DNA of 64,000 nucleotides, taken from NCBI GenBank assembly GCA_027489035.1, contig JAIYAN010000001.1, positions 1 through 64,000 on the forward strand, in the 5' to 3' direction. This DNA comes from Chitinophagaceae bacterium. GTDB taxonomy: Bacteria > Bacteroidota > Bacteroidia > Chitinophagales > Chitinophagaceae. This document shows positions 27,043-36,849 of the stretch, one piece after another (position 1 is the first letter of the stretch; each line of letters opens with the position of its first letter). The notes under the pieces were generated by a model that was not told where the DNA came from, ran no database searches, and saw only the letters and a program-made list of their open reading frames with translations. Position numbers and translations under genes: made by a program.

Positions 27043-27247
27043 TGATTCTATTTATTTTTAATTAATGAATAATTCAACATATCAAGTCTTGATACATTAT
27101 TTTAAATTAAGCGTGTAAAATTCATTTGTATTTTCTATTAAAATCCTTCAAAAGATCAATAAACTGAAACATTAATTTTGAATAAATTATTTATTTAAAA
27201 ACTAAGTTTTATAAATAATCGAACATACTATAATTAAGTATTAAAAA
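27043..27247. other. 205-bp gap inside the EPS operon
   Basis: The longest gap in the 33-kb operon. It is extremely AT-rich with no usable ORF and no TAnnTTTG on the minus strand. One short palindrome (ATCAAG-T-CTTGAT, near 27080-27092) is visible. It may be a decayed remnant or a leader for the FkbM gene at 26350. Confidence 0.4.
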
Positions 27248-27985
27248 TTATTGAGGCAAAAAAATTGCATCACACCAAGCAATGCTTCCATTTCCATAAA
27301 TTGGAGCGTATATATCTTGTAGATAATAACCATTATCAGCAAGTAATGTTGAAATCTCATGAAACAATGGCTGATTGTTGTACTGTCTTCTAAAATATGT
27401 TTCTGTATATATCAAGTCTATTTTTTTTTCTGCTAATATTTTTTTTGCCCCAGTAAGTGCCATAAGCTCAGCTCCTTGAATATCCATTTTTAGAATATCA
27501 ATTTTTTCGATTTTATGACTTAAACAAAAAGAGTCTATTGTATCTGTATTAATGATTGTTTGTCCGATTGTTTTCACTTGTTCATCAGAAGACAATCCAA
27601 TTTTTGATGATGATAATATTGAATTGGTATCTTCATTTTTATTGCTGTAAAAAACAGTTTCACCGATTGTATCAGCAATGGCAAAATTGAAAATATGAAT
27701 ATTGGGATAATCTTTTACGTTTTCTTTTAATTTTTTAAATGTTTCTTCAAATGGTTCAAAAGCATAAATCTTTGCTGTAGGAAATAGATTTGAATATTTA
27801 ATGGCCGTATCTCCCCTATTGGCACCAATATCAAAAATCACATTAGGTGCATTCAGCATTAATTTTTGTTGAACATCAAATGCATTTTCCTGAAAATCTG
27901 ATTTCTTTAAAGATTGTATAAATCCCAATCCATGTAACTCTACTCCAAAACGACGCAGAATTTTATTAATCGTTTCTTTTTTCAT
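27248..27985 (-). CDS. FkbM-family methyltransferase (second of three)
   Basis: A 245-residue FkbM-type SAM methyltransferase, most similar in layout to sugar O-methyltransferases. Motifs are IFDIGANRGDTA (SAM glycine loop), YAFEPFEETF, IFNFAIADTIGETVFY and IDILKMDIQGAELMALTGA. It is more canonical than the first copy, with DIQG in place of DVEG. Its start overlaps the end of the GT11-like gene by 20 bp, implying coupled translation. The methylated hydroxyl is unknown. Confidence 0.87.
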   Translation of the reverse strand: MKKETINKILRRFGVELHGLGFIQSLKKSDFQENAFDVQQKLMLNAPNVIFDIGANRGDTAIKYSNLFPTAKIYAFEPFEETFKKLKENVKDYPNIHIFNFAIADTIGETVFYSNKNEDTNSILSSSKIGLSSDEQVKTIGQTIINTDTIDSFCLSHKIEKIDILKMDIQGAELMALTGAKKILAEKKIDLIYTETYFRRQYNNQPLFHEISTLLADNGYYLQDIYAPIYGNGSIAWCDAIFLPQ

Positions 27986-28868
27986 CCTTCATTAATTTTA
28001 GACAACTTATTGCGTTGTCATAACTACCTTCAAAAAAATTATCATTGTTATTTATACTTCTAATTCTTGCGTGAATATGATCAGGATGCATTATCATCGG
28101 TGCATTTGATAAAAAACCTGCCCAATATGAAAATGTGCTGCCTGTTGAAATGACAATTATTTTGCTCTTGCTCAATAACAACATATCTACCAAATCATTG
28201 TTTCCTTCTATCAATTCAATGTTTTTTAAATTAAAAATGGTTTCAAATTCATGTTTGTATCCATCAGTATAAACATTAACCTTTATTTCTTCACCAAATA
28301 AATGTCTAATCCCATTTATTATATTGATAAAATAACTTTCAGGAGTCCTTACATGACCTCCTTTAAATTCTTCTCCAACATTTAATTTTCTAAAGTCACC
28401 CATTCTAATGTGAACACCAATTTCATCTTTATGAATGTCTTTTACCTTTATGACATTTTCTTCTGTTATCAACTCATACATTAATTTTATCACCAAATTT
28501 CGATAAGGTTTGAGATGGATAAAATAATCATGATAAGTTGGCATTTTTTCAAAAAAAAATACTTTTTTAGTTTTTTGATCTACACTTAAATCTATGTGTG
28601 GTTCATAAATAACCTCGTTTTTTTTCAAGATACTTTTAACTTTCAATTCATCATAGAAAGCAAAAAAAATGTTTTTTTCAAATTTGAAAAATCCTTTGTA
28701 ATTGCGTTTAGATTTTTCTCTGCGTAAATATGGACCAATTTTAAATTGATGATAACCAATTACCAATAAAGGCAGATTATTAATTTTAGCAAATACTGAA
28801 GCATGCATCAAAGGAAATAATTGATTTCCTAATCCTGCTTTGGGCAATTTGCAAATAACTAGAGACAT
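27966..28868 (-). CDS. GT11-like fucosyltransferase
   Basis: A 300-residue protein of the alpha-1,2-fucosyltransferase (GT11) type. It begins with KAGLGNQLFPLMHA, the family N-terminal motif, and has IGVHIRMGDFRK in the position of the H-x-R-R-G-D-Y signature. It lacks the second Arg, reading HIRMGD. The C-terminus contains VDMLLLSKSKIIVISTGSTFSYWAGFLS, a typical GT11 Ser/Thr-Trp block. The enzyme would use GDP-L-fucose, which the fcl gene in this operon supplies, although gmd was not found here. The regiospecificity is not readable. It overlaps the FkbM gene by 20 bp. Confidence 0.78.
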   Translation of the reverse strand: MSLVICKLPKAGLGNQLFPLMHASVFAKINNLPLLVIGYHQFKIGPYLRREKSKRNYKGFFKFEKNIFFAFYDELKVKSILKKNEVIYEPHIDLSVDQKTKKVFFFEKMPTYHDYFIHLKPYRNLVIKLMYELITEENVIKVKDIHKDEIGVHIRMGDFRKLNVGEEFKGGHVRTPESYFINIINGIRHLFGEEIKVNVYTDGYKHEFETIFNLKNIELIEGNNDLVDMLLLSKSKIIVISTGSTFSYWAGFLSNAPMIMHPDHIHARIRSINNNDNFFEGSYDNAISCLKLMKDEKRND

Positions 28869-28876
28869 TAATTGGT

Positions 28877-30055
28877 TTAATTTAAACTATTTAAAATCAA
28901 ATGATTTTCTATTGCTTTAGCAATTTTTTCGAAAGTAAAATCTTTAATAATTTCTAAAGAGGCTTTACCCATTTTATTATCCTCGGATTTTAACTCAACC
29001 ATTTTAATAAGATGCTGTGTTAATTCTTTTGAGTTTTGAGATGTAAAAACTAACCCATTTATATCATGCAAAACTAAACTTTTTGCACAACCGCATTTAT
29101 CACTAACAATAATTGATTTCCCATTTGCCATTGCTTCGTTTACGGCTAGTCCCCAAGATTCTCCAGGGCCTGCAGATGGTAAAATGAATGTATTTGCCAT
29201 TTCGTAAACACCTGGCATACTCGACTGATTTTGAAAATTTAAAAAGTGAATATTGGTTGAATTGGATTTCGATTTTAAACGCGCTTCCAATTCTCCATTC
29301 CCCACAAAAACGAGGTGAATATTTTTTTCAAATGATGCCGCAATAAATGATTCTAATAATAATTCAGGATTCTTTTTGGGCTCTAATTTACCTGCAAATA
29401 GAAATACAAAATCTGATTCATTAATCTGTAACGACTGCCTAATTTCCGATGCCTGTTTCTTTGATTTTTCGTTAGAAATAAAACGGCTATTGTCTATAGC
29501 ATGAGGTGCAAAAATCAATTGATTATTTTTCAACCCAAGTTTTTTATAATATTCAAAATTGCTTTCACCTACATAAAAAGCATGGTCTATATGGCTATAT
29601 ACCCATTTTAAAAATATCCTACGCAGTATTGATTTCAACGATTTTTTTTCATCCAACATAGTAGAATCACCTCTGAAATAAACGGGGACTTTCCCTTTAA
29701 AGTAACGAATACAATTTAGATGCGATTTGAAGTTCCAACCATATACTAAAATTGCATCTGCTTTCCACAATTCAATTTCTTTTTTGATGGTTGGATTATC
29801 AATTCCATTATAATGACTTGAACCTGGATTATTTGAAACATTTTGGACAAAATTATATTTGTATCCTTTTAATAAATCTATATCCCAATTAATTACTTTG
29901 CCAAAACCGGGATCAAATTTATTTGACAAAACCGATTTACCCCAAGTATAAAAAACTTTTACCTCAATGACTCCTCTTTGTGTTAATAATTCAAATAATG
30001 GAGCATTATATTGAATTGGATGCGTTGTAACTATGGCCAGTCTTTTCTTTAGCAT
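28877..30055 (-). CDS. GT4-family glycosyltransferase
   Basis: A 392-residue GT-B glycosyltransferase. The N-terminus reads TTHPIQYNAPLFELL (acceptor side). Later FYVGESNFEYYKKLGL and FLFAGKLEPKKNPELLLESF match GT4 and related WsaF/PelF-like patterns. The donor site is PSAGPGESWGLAVNEAMANGKSIIVSDKCGCAKSLV, with the usual Glu-x7-Glu-like arrangement. Its nucleotide sugar is unknown. The start overlaps the stop of the CgeB-GT4 fusion by 7 bp, and the GT11-like gene begins 8 bp after its stop. Confidence 0.88.
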   Translation of the reverse strand: MLKKRLAIVTTHPIQYNAPLFELLTQRGVIEVKVFYTWGKSVLSNKFDPGFGKVINWDIDLLKGYKYNFVQNVSNNPGSSHYNGIDNPTIKKEIELWKADAILVYGWNFKSHLNCIRYFKGKVPVYFRGDSTMLDEKKSLKSILRRIFLKWVYSHIDHAFYVGESNFEYYKKLGLKNNQLIFAPHAIDNSRFISNEKSKKQASEIRQSLQINESDFVFLFAGKLEPKKNPELLLESFIAASFEKNIHLVFVGNGELEARLKSKSNSTNIHFLNFQNQSSMPGVYEMANTFILPSAGPGESWGLAVNEAMANGKSIIVSDKCGCAKSLVLHDINGLVFTSQNSKELTQHLIKMVELKSEDNKMGKASLEIIKDFTFEKIAKAIENHLILNSLN

Positions 30056-32253
30056 TTTTTTGAAGCATTTAAATAACTGATCACGTTATTAAATTTGTAT
30101 TCAAAATTCAATTCTGATTCAAAACTAGATCTTGAAGAACCTGAAATCTTACTATAATTCAACACAATTTCCTGAATGATTGCTTTTAAAGAATGCACAG
30201 TACCATCGGTAAAAAATGTCCAATCATATTGTTCCAAATACTTTCTAAATTGAGCATTATCATAAAGTATTACGGGTAGACCAGATGCTGCATACTCGTA
30301 AATTTTATTTGAAGCTGTACCTAATGTTTTTCTTACATTATCAGTTCCCATGTAAATTGCTATACCAATATGGCATGTGGTTGTTAGTGCCGGCAGTTCG
30401 CAATAAGGGCCTAGTCCAACCCATTCTACTTTATCTGAAACACCTTTTGCCTCTGCCAATGCTGATAGTGCTTTTTTATAATTTGGTCTAACACTTCCTT
30501 TCAATATCAAACGCAAACTTTTCCCTTCAATTTTATCATTTAATAACGCAATCAATTCCTCTAGAGCATGTTTCTCTCCAATAGTTCCTTGGAAAATAAT
30601 TCGAATTTCGTCGAATTGATTTCCATTGACTTTATTTGATTTATATACGTTTAATGAGGGGTAATTGGGAATTGAAATATAACGATCCATCGATTTCCAA
30701 TTTGGATAAAATGCCAATCGATCATCTGAAGGCAAAGTAAATAAGTCTATATATTTCATTGCTTGATGTTCATATCTACTAGCTAACCATCCTACAGAAT
30801 ATTTTCTTACATTATGCGTGTTGGGCATATCATGATTGTGATACCAAATTTCTTTCTTTTTCAACGCCTTTTTTAAAAGGTAAAATGACAACAATGGAAT
30901 TGCATCGTAAAAAACCATCACATCGGTAGATTTCTTTATTCCATATTTAAACACATTTAAAGTGAACTGAAAAAATGATAGAACTTTTTTTAATAAGCTC
31001 GCTTGTTCTGATTCTAACACAGAAATTTGATTTCCTAATTTAACAAGCTTTACATTTCCGGGATAAGGGAAATCTAATTTTGCATGATTTCTTGTAACTA
31101 AAATTAATTCTTGACAAATACCAGACAAGTTAATTACTGCATTAATTGTAGGCGGATAAAAATCAGGATCAATATAAATACAAGCAACAATTCGCTTAAT
31201 TTTTCTAGCAGTTTTGTTATCGGATTTAATACAATCTATTATATGCGTTAAACGACTTTTATGATCATATCCTGAAGTAAAACTTCTATTAAATCCGGCT
31301 AATGCAATTCGATCTCTTTCTGTTTTATTGATTAGGTAATACTTTACTTTTTTTAAAAGCTCTTCTTTAGAAGTAAAAAAATCAGCTTCTTTTCCTTCTT
31401 CAAAAAATTTCAAATGAAGATGACTTCTTTCTGCTAGCATAAATGTTCCACATGCAGGAATTTCAAATGTTCTGCTGTCTTGTTGATCTCTATTTGCTTT
31501 ACGTAAAAAATGTAATGCAATATCCATTCCATTTATCCTTTTGATGTAATCATCACCATAAACAGAAGGCCCTGTGTAAAATTCTTTTAAAATGTTCCAA
31601 TGTTTTCCAGAAGGCCAACCATCACCAGTAATGGTCAATTTAATTCCATTTTGTACAAGATATGCGATGTACGCTTCCCTATCTTCTTCATACGAACCAA
31701 TAAAACCAACTTCAGTTTTATACTTATTTAAATCAAATTCTTCAGGATTTAAAATGCGATGAAAATTGGGATCAAAAGAGCGAAAGCATGTTTCTACGCT
31801 ATTAGCACCCCATTTTTTTAACTCTGAAATGTTTTCTTCTCTTTGAACAAAATGACAATCATAAAATTTAAATGTTTTATAGATAGCCCTCCATGCGTAA
31901 TGAAACTTGCCAAATGGATCGTCAGTTATTACATTAATAATTTTGGTATTTGGATATTGATTTTTTATTTGTCTTAAAGTTGAAGATTTTATGAAAGGCT
32001 TATTATCTACCCAAATCAAATCGGGTTTTAATTCCTTTACTTGCTTTATCACTTCATGGTTTAATGAGACAATTCCAGGTCCAAAGCATAGATGAAAATG
32101 AAAACGCATCCAAATGGTACCAAAAATATGTGGATCAACATCTAAACCATGCACATTATAACCCTTATTTTGCAGCGTTTTAAATCGCATGTAAGAATTA
32201 GATGAAGGATCTAAACTGCCAATATATAAAATGCTATTTATTGAGGACAACAT
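30049..32253 (-). CDS. fused CgeB-type and GT4-type glycosyltransferase
   Basis: A 734-residue protein with two glycosyltransferase modules. The first half (about 1-345) resembles the CgeB/spore-maturation glycosyltransferase type: YIGSLDPSSNSYMRF, NVITDDPFGKF, EVGFIGSYEEDRE, RTFEIPACGTFMLAE. The second half (about 355-734) is a GT4-like module with ELILVTRNH, IWYHNHDMPN, RIIFQGTIGEKHALEEL and NKIYEYAASGLPVILY. Fusion implies two successive transfers or a co-localised pair. The domain boundary lies near DNA 31210, where KSDNKTARKIKRIVACIY begins. I saw no frameshift, so it is a true fusion. Confidence 0.86.
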   Translation of the reverse strand: MLSSINSILYIGSLDPSSNSYMRFKTLQNKGYNVHGLDVDPHIFGTIWMRFHFHLCFGPGIVSLNHEVIKQVKELKPDLIWVDNKPFIKSSTLRQIKNQYPNTKIINVITDDPFGKFHYAWRAIYKTFKFYDCHFVQREENISELKKWGANSVETCFRSFDPNFHRILNPEEFDLNKYKTEVGFIGSYEEDREAYIAYLVQNGIKLTITGDGWPSGKHWNILKEFYTGPSVYGDDYIKRINGMDIALHFLRKANRDQQDSRTFEIPACGTFMLAERSHLHLKFFEEGKEADFFTSKEELLKKVKYYLINKTERDRIALAGFNRSFTSGYDHKSRLTHIIDCIKSDNKTARKIKRIVACIYIDPDFYPPTINAVINLSGICQELILVTRNHAKLDFPYPGNVKLVKLGNQISVLESEQASLLKKVLSFFQFTLNVFKYGIKKSTDVMVFYDAIPLLSFYLLKKALKKKEIWYHNHDMPNTHNVRKYSVGWLASRYEHQAMKYIDLFTLPSDDRLAFYPNWKSMDRYISIPNYPSLNVYKSNKVNGNQFDEIRIIFQGTIGEKHALEELIALLNDKIEGKSLRLILKGSVRPNYKKALSALAEAKGVSDKVEWVGLGPYCELPALTTTCHIGIAIYMGTDNVRKTLGTASNKIYEYAASGLPVILYDNAQFRKYLEQYDWTFFTDGTVHSLKAIIQEIVLNYSKISGSSRSSFESELNFEYKFNNVISYLNASKKC

Positions 32254-32258
32254 CTTGA

Positions 32259-34085
32259 TTATTGTAGTTTATTATTTTCAAAATACAATTGATACCAAAT
32301 CATATAACTTAGCGTGCGCCAAAATGTACTTAAATCGGCTTTCCCATTGTAAAAATCAGTGCCTAATTTTTTTGTTTTTTTAGGATCCAACAACATTGTT
32401 TTTTCAGCTCTATCAAAAAATATCTCTTTTCCAATCTCGTTGGTGCGAAGGGTATGATCTAATGGAGAAGGGAATCCGTATTTCCCTTTTTGGTCTAGTA
32501 TTTTATCTGGTACAATTCCTCTAAATGTTTTGCGCATAATGCTTTTACTACTGCCACTAATTACATCTGCTGTATCAAACTGAAGCACAAATTCAATCAG
32601 TTTATGATCAAAAAAAGGTACGCGTATTTCAATGCCAAAATTCATGGAATTGCGGTCTTCATAATGTAAGAAATGAGGCGCAGTCCAACTTTTATAATTA
32701 TTGAGCAAATTGGCAAAAAAAGGATCTGGATGATTGTAGTAATAATGCTGTACGTCTGGATGAATACTAACGTGTTTAAATTTGAGATGCAATTGTGTAT
32801 TTTTTACAAATCGCCTGATTGAAACTGGTAGATATTCATAACTACTTCTTAAAAACAAATGAGAGTATGTATTATTTTCTCTTGCTTTTCTGAAATTCAA
32901 TAATTCTGTAAAATACTTTAAAAATTTCCCTTGATATAATAACCTAGCATGTTGAGCATTTACCATTGATTCGTAACCACCAAATAATTCATCTCCGCCT
33001 GAACCTGAAAGTAATACTTTGATGTTTTTATCTTTAGCTAGTTTACATAATTTATAATGTGTGTACATTGAGCCATCTAGAATTGGACTGCCATTTTGAT
33101 AAATCACTTTTGGGATATCTTCAAAAAAATGATCCCCAGATAAAAGCAATTCGTTTTTAATTATTCTATTGTCTGAATCTGCAATTTCATTAATCAGCGA
33201 ATTTTCGGGATGAAAATAAGGAAGAATAGCTGAGAAAACATTAAGATTCTCCTGCTTCATGTTTTTCAATGCAAAAACAGTTGCAGTTGATGAATCCAGA
33301 CCTCCAGATAAAAAAGTACCAACAGGCACGTCTGAACGTAAATGGATTTTTATATTTTCATCCATTGTTTCTATTAATTCATGCCGAGCATTTTCATCAA
33401 ATTTCCTGTTTCCCAACTCAGGGAAATCCCAAAAAGATTTCGGTTCTGTATATTCACCATTTAAGCCAACCCACATATAATGCGCTGGCAGCAAGTGTTT
33501 CACACCTTCAAAAAGGGTATGCTCATCGGCATCCATTCTAGCATCTGCTAAAAACTCATATACTTTTAGTTCATTTATTTTCTCAGGAACACCTTGATTG
33601 ATTAATGATTTGATTTCAGAAGCAAATAAAAATGTGTTACCGATTTTACGGTAAATAAGCGGTTTAATTCCTAATCGATCGCGAGCAATTAATACCTTAT
33701 TTAATTTGGGGTCAAATAAAGCAAAAGCAAACATTCCCCTCAATTTCGAAAACATTTCAAGCCCGTAAATACGATACGTTGCTAGTAATACTTCTGTATC
33801 AGATTGGGTTTTAAAGTTGTATTTATTTTTTAATTGTTCTTTTATCTCTATGTAATTGTAAATTTCTCCATTAAAAACAATTACGTTTCCTGTTTCTTCA
33901 TCAATCATTGGCTGATTGCCTTGAGTGCTTAAATCAATAATACTCAATCTAGCATGGGCTAAATTGATGTTATTATCATTCCAGTAAAATAAACCATCAG
34001 GACCTCTATGCTTTATTCTTTCGAGCATTGAGCTTATGGAAAACTGATTATTGTTTGGGCCTATTATGCCCGCTATTCCGCACAT
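32259..34085 (-). CDS. asnB: asparagine synthase-like amidotransferase (canonical)
   Basis: A 608-residue glutamine-hydrolysing asparagine synthase-type enzyme. The N-terminal class II glutaminase begins MCGIAGI with catalytic Cys2 and has the canonical IKHRGPDG. ARLSIIDL and VFNGEIYNY follow. The synthetase domain carries the pyrophosphate loop LSGGLDSS and the LSGSGGDELFGGYES block. In EPS operons such enzymes probably amidate sugar acids or intermediates rather than make asparagine, but this is inference. It is one of two in the locus; the other is a variant at 46043. It lies 5 bp after the CgeB-GT4 gene in the coupled block. Confidence 0.9.
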   Translation of the reverse strand: MCGIAGIIGPNNNQFSISSMLERIKHRGPDGLFYWNDNNINLAHARLSIIDLSTQGNQPMIDEETGNVIVFNGEIYNYIEIKEQLKNKYNFKTQSDTEVLLATYRIYGLEMFSKLRGMFAFALFDPKLNKVLIARDRLGIKPLIYRKIGNTFLFASEIKSLINQGVPEKINELKVYEFLADARMDADEHTLFEGVKHLLPAHYMWVGLNGEYTEPKSFWDFPELGNRKFDENARHELIETMDENIKIHLRSDVPVGTFLSGGLDSSTATVFALKNMKQENLNVFSAILPYFHPENSLINEIADSDNRIIKNELLLSGDHFFEDIPKVIYQNGSPILDGSMYTHYKLCKLAKDKNIKVLLSGSGGDELFGGYESMVNAQHARLLYQGKFLKYFTELLNFRKARENNTYSHLFLRSSYEYLPVSIRRFVKNTQLHLKFKHVSIHPDVQHYYYNHPDPFFANLLNNYKSWTAPHFLHYEDRNSMNFGIEIRVPFFDHKLIEFVLQFDTADVISGSSKSIMRKTFRGIVPDKILDQKGKYGFPSPLDHTLRTNEIGKEIFFDRAEKTMLLDPKKTKKLGTDFYNGKADLSTFWRTLSYMIWYQLYFENNKLQ

Positions 34086-34131
34086 GACTTATGGAGTTTT
34101 GGATATTGAATTGAGAGAGGATTTATAACTG

Positions 34132-34986
34132 TTATATAAAATTACTTAATGTAAATTTTGCTTTTTTTAATGCTTCTAATCCTTGTTTTAGCTTTTTATA
34201 TTTTATGATGTATCGAATTATTGAAAACAAATTTGATTTGCTTTTGCTTTTTAAGATTCTTTTCTTTTCATTTGTTGAGAATGGTAATTCTAATTCTTTC
34301 AGCGCATCATGAATGACCAATTGATTTAAATATAAATAAACATATTTATTGGTCGATTCTTGACCATCATGTATTCTATAATTTAAATAACGATAAGGCA
34401 ATAAAAGCACATCTCCTTTCGATGCAAATTTTAAGTGACTATAAAGATCATTAGCTGGGCCGTACTTTTCAGTATAACATAAATTTGAGATAAAAAATTC
34501 GCGATTAAAAACAACACCTCCTGGCCCAAGATTTAAAAAGCTTCTATCAAAAAAATGTTTTCTTAAACCATCATTTGGGTTAAGTAAAGTTGGTGTTTGT
34601 ATATCTTCAAACGGATAAATCACACTAAATTTTGCAGTAGGATTTTCAGTTAGATTTTTTATGGCAAATTCAATAGCATCATTTTTAATAGTATCGTCAG
34701 AATCAACGTATAGCATATATTTACCCTTTGCGATACTAGCTACTTTGTTTCTGTTGGGATAGTCTCCTAAATTTTTTTCGTTTATATGCCATTTTAACCT
34801 TGAATCTATTCTTGCAATTTTTTTTACAATTTCAATGGTATGGTCTGAAGAGCAATCATCGGAAATAAGTAGCTCTAAATCTGTAAATGTTGAATTCAAT
34901 ACACTCCAAATTGATTCTTCAATAAATTTTTCTCTATTATAAGAAGTCATCAATACACTAACTAATGGAATATTATTTTGATGCAT
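34132..34986 (-). CDS. family 2 glycosyltransferase (GT-A)
   Basis: A 284-residue GT-A inverting transferase. It starts VSVLMTSYNREKFIEESIWSVLNSTFTDLEL, followed by LISDDCSSDHT, and holds a metal-binding YVDSDDTIK (DxD-like) near residue 95. FFDRSFLNLGPGGVVFNREFF supplies the acceptor side. A Lys-rich C-terminus suggests membrane contact. Donor and linkage are unknown. It lies 6 bp before the WecE-like gene, transcribed in the same direction. Confidence 0.88.
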   Translation of the reverse strand: MHQNNIPLVSVLMTSYNREKFIEESIWSVLNSTFTDLELLISDDCSSDHTIEIVKKIARIDSRLKWHINEKNLGDYPNRNKVASIAKGKYMLYVDSDDTIKNDAIEFAIKNLTENPTAKFSVIYPFEDIQTPTLLNPNDGLRKHFFDRSFLNLGPGGVVFNREFFISNLCYTEKYGPANDLYSHLKFASKGDVLLLPYRYLNYRIHDGQESTNKYVYLYLNQLVIHDALKELELPFSTNEKKRILKSKSKSNLFSIIRYIIKYKKLKQGLEALKKAKFTLSNFI

Positions 34987-34992
34987 GGTGAA

Positions 34993-36141
34993 TTAACCTA
35001 TTGAATTATTAAAATTTTTAGTGGCATTTATCACCAATTGCGCAATTTCATTTGCTTGATCAATTTCAAGTTCAAAGTAAAGGGGTAATCTTAAAAGTGT
35101 ATCTGTATAAAAATCAGACCAATCTAATTTTCTATCATCATGTTTGTGTTTGTAATAAGTAGATTGATGAAGTGACTGATAATGAAAAGCTGCGTAAATA
35201 CCTTCTTTTTTTAAACAATCAATTATATGTTGACGCTCTTTTAAGTTTCGGGTTACAACATAATACATGTGTCCATTTTGGGTTGCAAAATCAGGGATAA
35301 AGGGCAATTTTAAATTTGTTGAAAATTCACTGCTATTAAACGCATCGTTATATACATTCCACAATTGTTTTCTTTTATCTTGAATCTGTGCCAAGTTTTC
35401 GAGTTGTCCAAAAAGAAATGCCGCAATTATTTCAGAAGGTAAAAAAGAGGAGCCAATATCTACCCAACCATATTTATCCACTTCTCCTCTGAAAAATGAA
35501 GAGCGATTGGTGCCTTTTTCTCTGATGATTTCTGCGCGTGCATAAAATTGTTCATCATTTATTACCAACATTCCGCCTTCACCACATTGAATATTTTTGG
35601 TTTCATGAAAAGAAAAAGCGGCTAGATGTCCGATACTTCCAAGTGAACGTTCTTTATAAAAACTATCAATACAATGCGCTGCATCTTCAACTACAAAAAC
35701 TCCATTAGCATTTGCCAAATCCATAATCAAGTCCATATCCGTAGCTACGCCTGCATAATGAACCACTACAATTGCTTTGGTTTTTTTTGTAATTAAACTT
35801 TCGAGTTTCGTTTCATCCATTCCAGGATGATCAGGCCTACTATCGGCAAAAATTATTTTAGCACCTCTTAATTCAAAAGCATTAGCTGTTGAAACAAAAG
35901 TAAAGGATGGCATAATTACTTCATCTCCAGGTTGAATATCTAGTAAAATAGCCGACATTTCTAATGCATCTGTACAAGAAGTCGTTAACAAACATTGCTT
36001 AAACCCGTAATTTTCTTGGAAAAAAGAATGACATTTTTTTGTATACATGCCATCACCAGATATCTTTCCACTTTGAACAGCGAGTTCAATATATTTTAAT
36101 TCATTGCCACTGATAAATGGCTTATTGAAAGGAATTGTCAT
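34993..36141 (-). CDS. wecE: dTDP-4-amino-4,6-dideoxygalactose transaminase (WecE/RffA-like)
   Basis: A 382-residue PLP aminotransferase of the DegT/DnrJ/EryC1 family, closest in pattern to WecE/RffA, which converts dTDP-4-keto-6-deoxyglucose to dTDP-Fuc4N. It begins IPFNKPFISGNEL and has GDGMYTKKC, TTSCTDALEMSA, PGDEVIMPSFTFVSTANAF, VEDAAHCID and the PLP-lysine motif FSFHETKNIQCGEGG. The Lys in HETKNI anchors the cofactor. The next gene upstream encodes the matching N-acetyltransferase, supporting the assignment. The dTDP-glucose pathway genes rmlA and rmlB are not in the window. Confidence 0.87.
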   Translation of the reverse strand: MTIPFNKPFISGNELKYIELAVQSGKISGDGMYTKKCHSFFQENYGFKQCLLTTSCTDALEMSAILLDIQPGDEVIMPSFTFVSTANAFELRGAKIIFADSRPDHPGMDETKLESLITKKTKAIVVVHYAGVATDMDLIMDLANANGVFVVEDAAHCIDSFYKERSLGSIGHLAAFSFHETKNIQCGEGGMLVINDEQFYARAEIIREKGTNRSSFFRGEVDKYGWVDIGSSFLPSEIIAAFLFGQLENLAQIQDKRKQLWNVYNDAFNSSEFSTNLKLPFIPDFATQNGHMYYVVTRNLKERQHIIDCLKKEGIYAAFHYQSLHQSTYYKHKHDDRKLDWSDFYTDTLLRLPLYFELEIDQANEIAQLVINATKNFNNSIG

Positions 36142-36147
36142 TTTTTA

Positions 36148-36849
36148 TTATTTAAAATGCCAGTGATACACCAGCTCTTCTTTTGAAATTTGAAATCCGT
36201 AATTCTCATAAAATGCACAAGCAATTTTATTTGCTTTTTGAGTTACAACTTCAGAAACTTTTATATTATTCTGCAAATACCAATGATGTGCCTGGTTGAT
36301 TAAATTTCTTCCTAATGATTTACCTCTATGATTTTCATGAGTAGCAATTAATCCAATATTACCTACTTCATTTTTAATTTTACAAGTAATAAATGATGTT
36401 ATTAAATCTTTGTGTTTGGTTATAAAAACTTTATCAGCCAATTTTTTATTAAGTGAATTTATAAGCCAAAGCGCATACAATTCTTCGAACTTGTGATTTA
36501 ATGATGGGTCTAAAGCAAAACGAGAATGTGTTCCTGATGAAATGGCCAATGAAATAAAATCGTCATTAGGAGATGCATCTACTTCTTCAACATTTTCGAC
36601 AGCTTGGAAATCCTTTCCTGACAAATTCATTTTGTAAGTCAACTTGTGATCGTACAAAACTATGTTTGAATAATCTGCAACCTTTTTTGAAATGCTTGAA
36701 CTTAATGGAATGAACACATACGCTAAATCAGCATTCTCTTTTTGTAAATGAAATTCAATTTCATCAATATCATCATCATTGTTTAGTTGTACTGAAAATA
36801 TTTTTTTTTCAAAAAATGAACTATCCCAATCAAGCATTTTTAATTCCAT
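36148..36849 (-). CDS. wecD: GNAT N-acetyltransferase, WecD/RffC-like
   Basis: A 233-residue GNAT acetyltransferase with the WecD-type layout. The N-terminal part opens MLDWDSSFFEKKIFSVQ, and SRFALDP near residue 120 resembles the WecD SRF motif. The acetyl-CoA binding site is in NIGLIATHENHRGKSLGRNLI near residue 190 (R/Q-x-x-G-x-G/A). It would acetylate the amino sugar made by the WecE-like neighbour, giving dTDP-Fuc4NAc. Gene order (wecD then wecE, 6 bp apart) fits. It overlaps the upstream GT2 gene by 20 bp. Substrate specificity is inferred from the neighbour. Confidence 0.82.
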   Translation of the reverse strand: MELKMLDWDSSFFEKKIFSVQLNNDDDIDEIEFHLQKENADLAYVFIPLSSSISKKVADYSNIVLYDHKLTYKMNLSGKDFQAVENVEEVDASPNDDFISLAISSGTHSRFALDPSLNHKFEELYALWLINSLNKKLADKVFITKHKDLITSFITCKIKNEVGNIGLIATHENHRGKSLGRNLINQAHHWYLQNNIKVSEVVTQKANKIACAFYENYGFQISKEELVYHWHFK

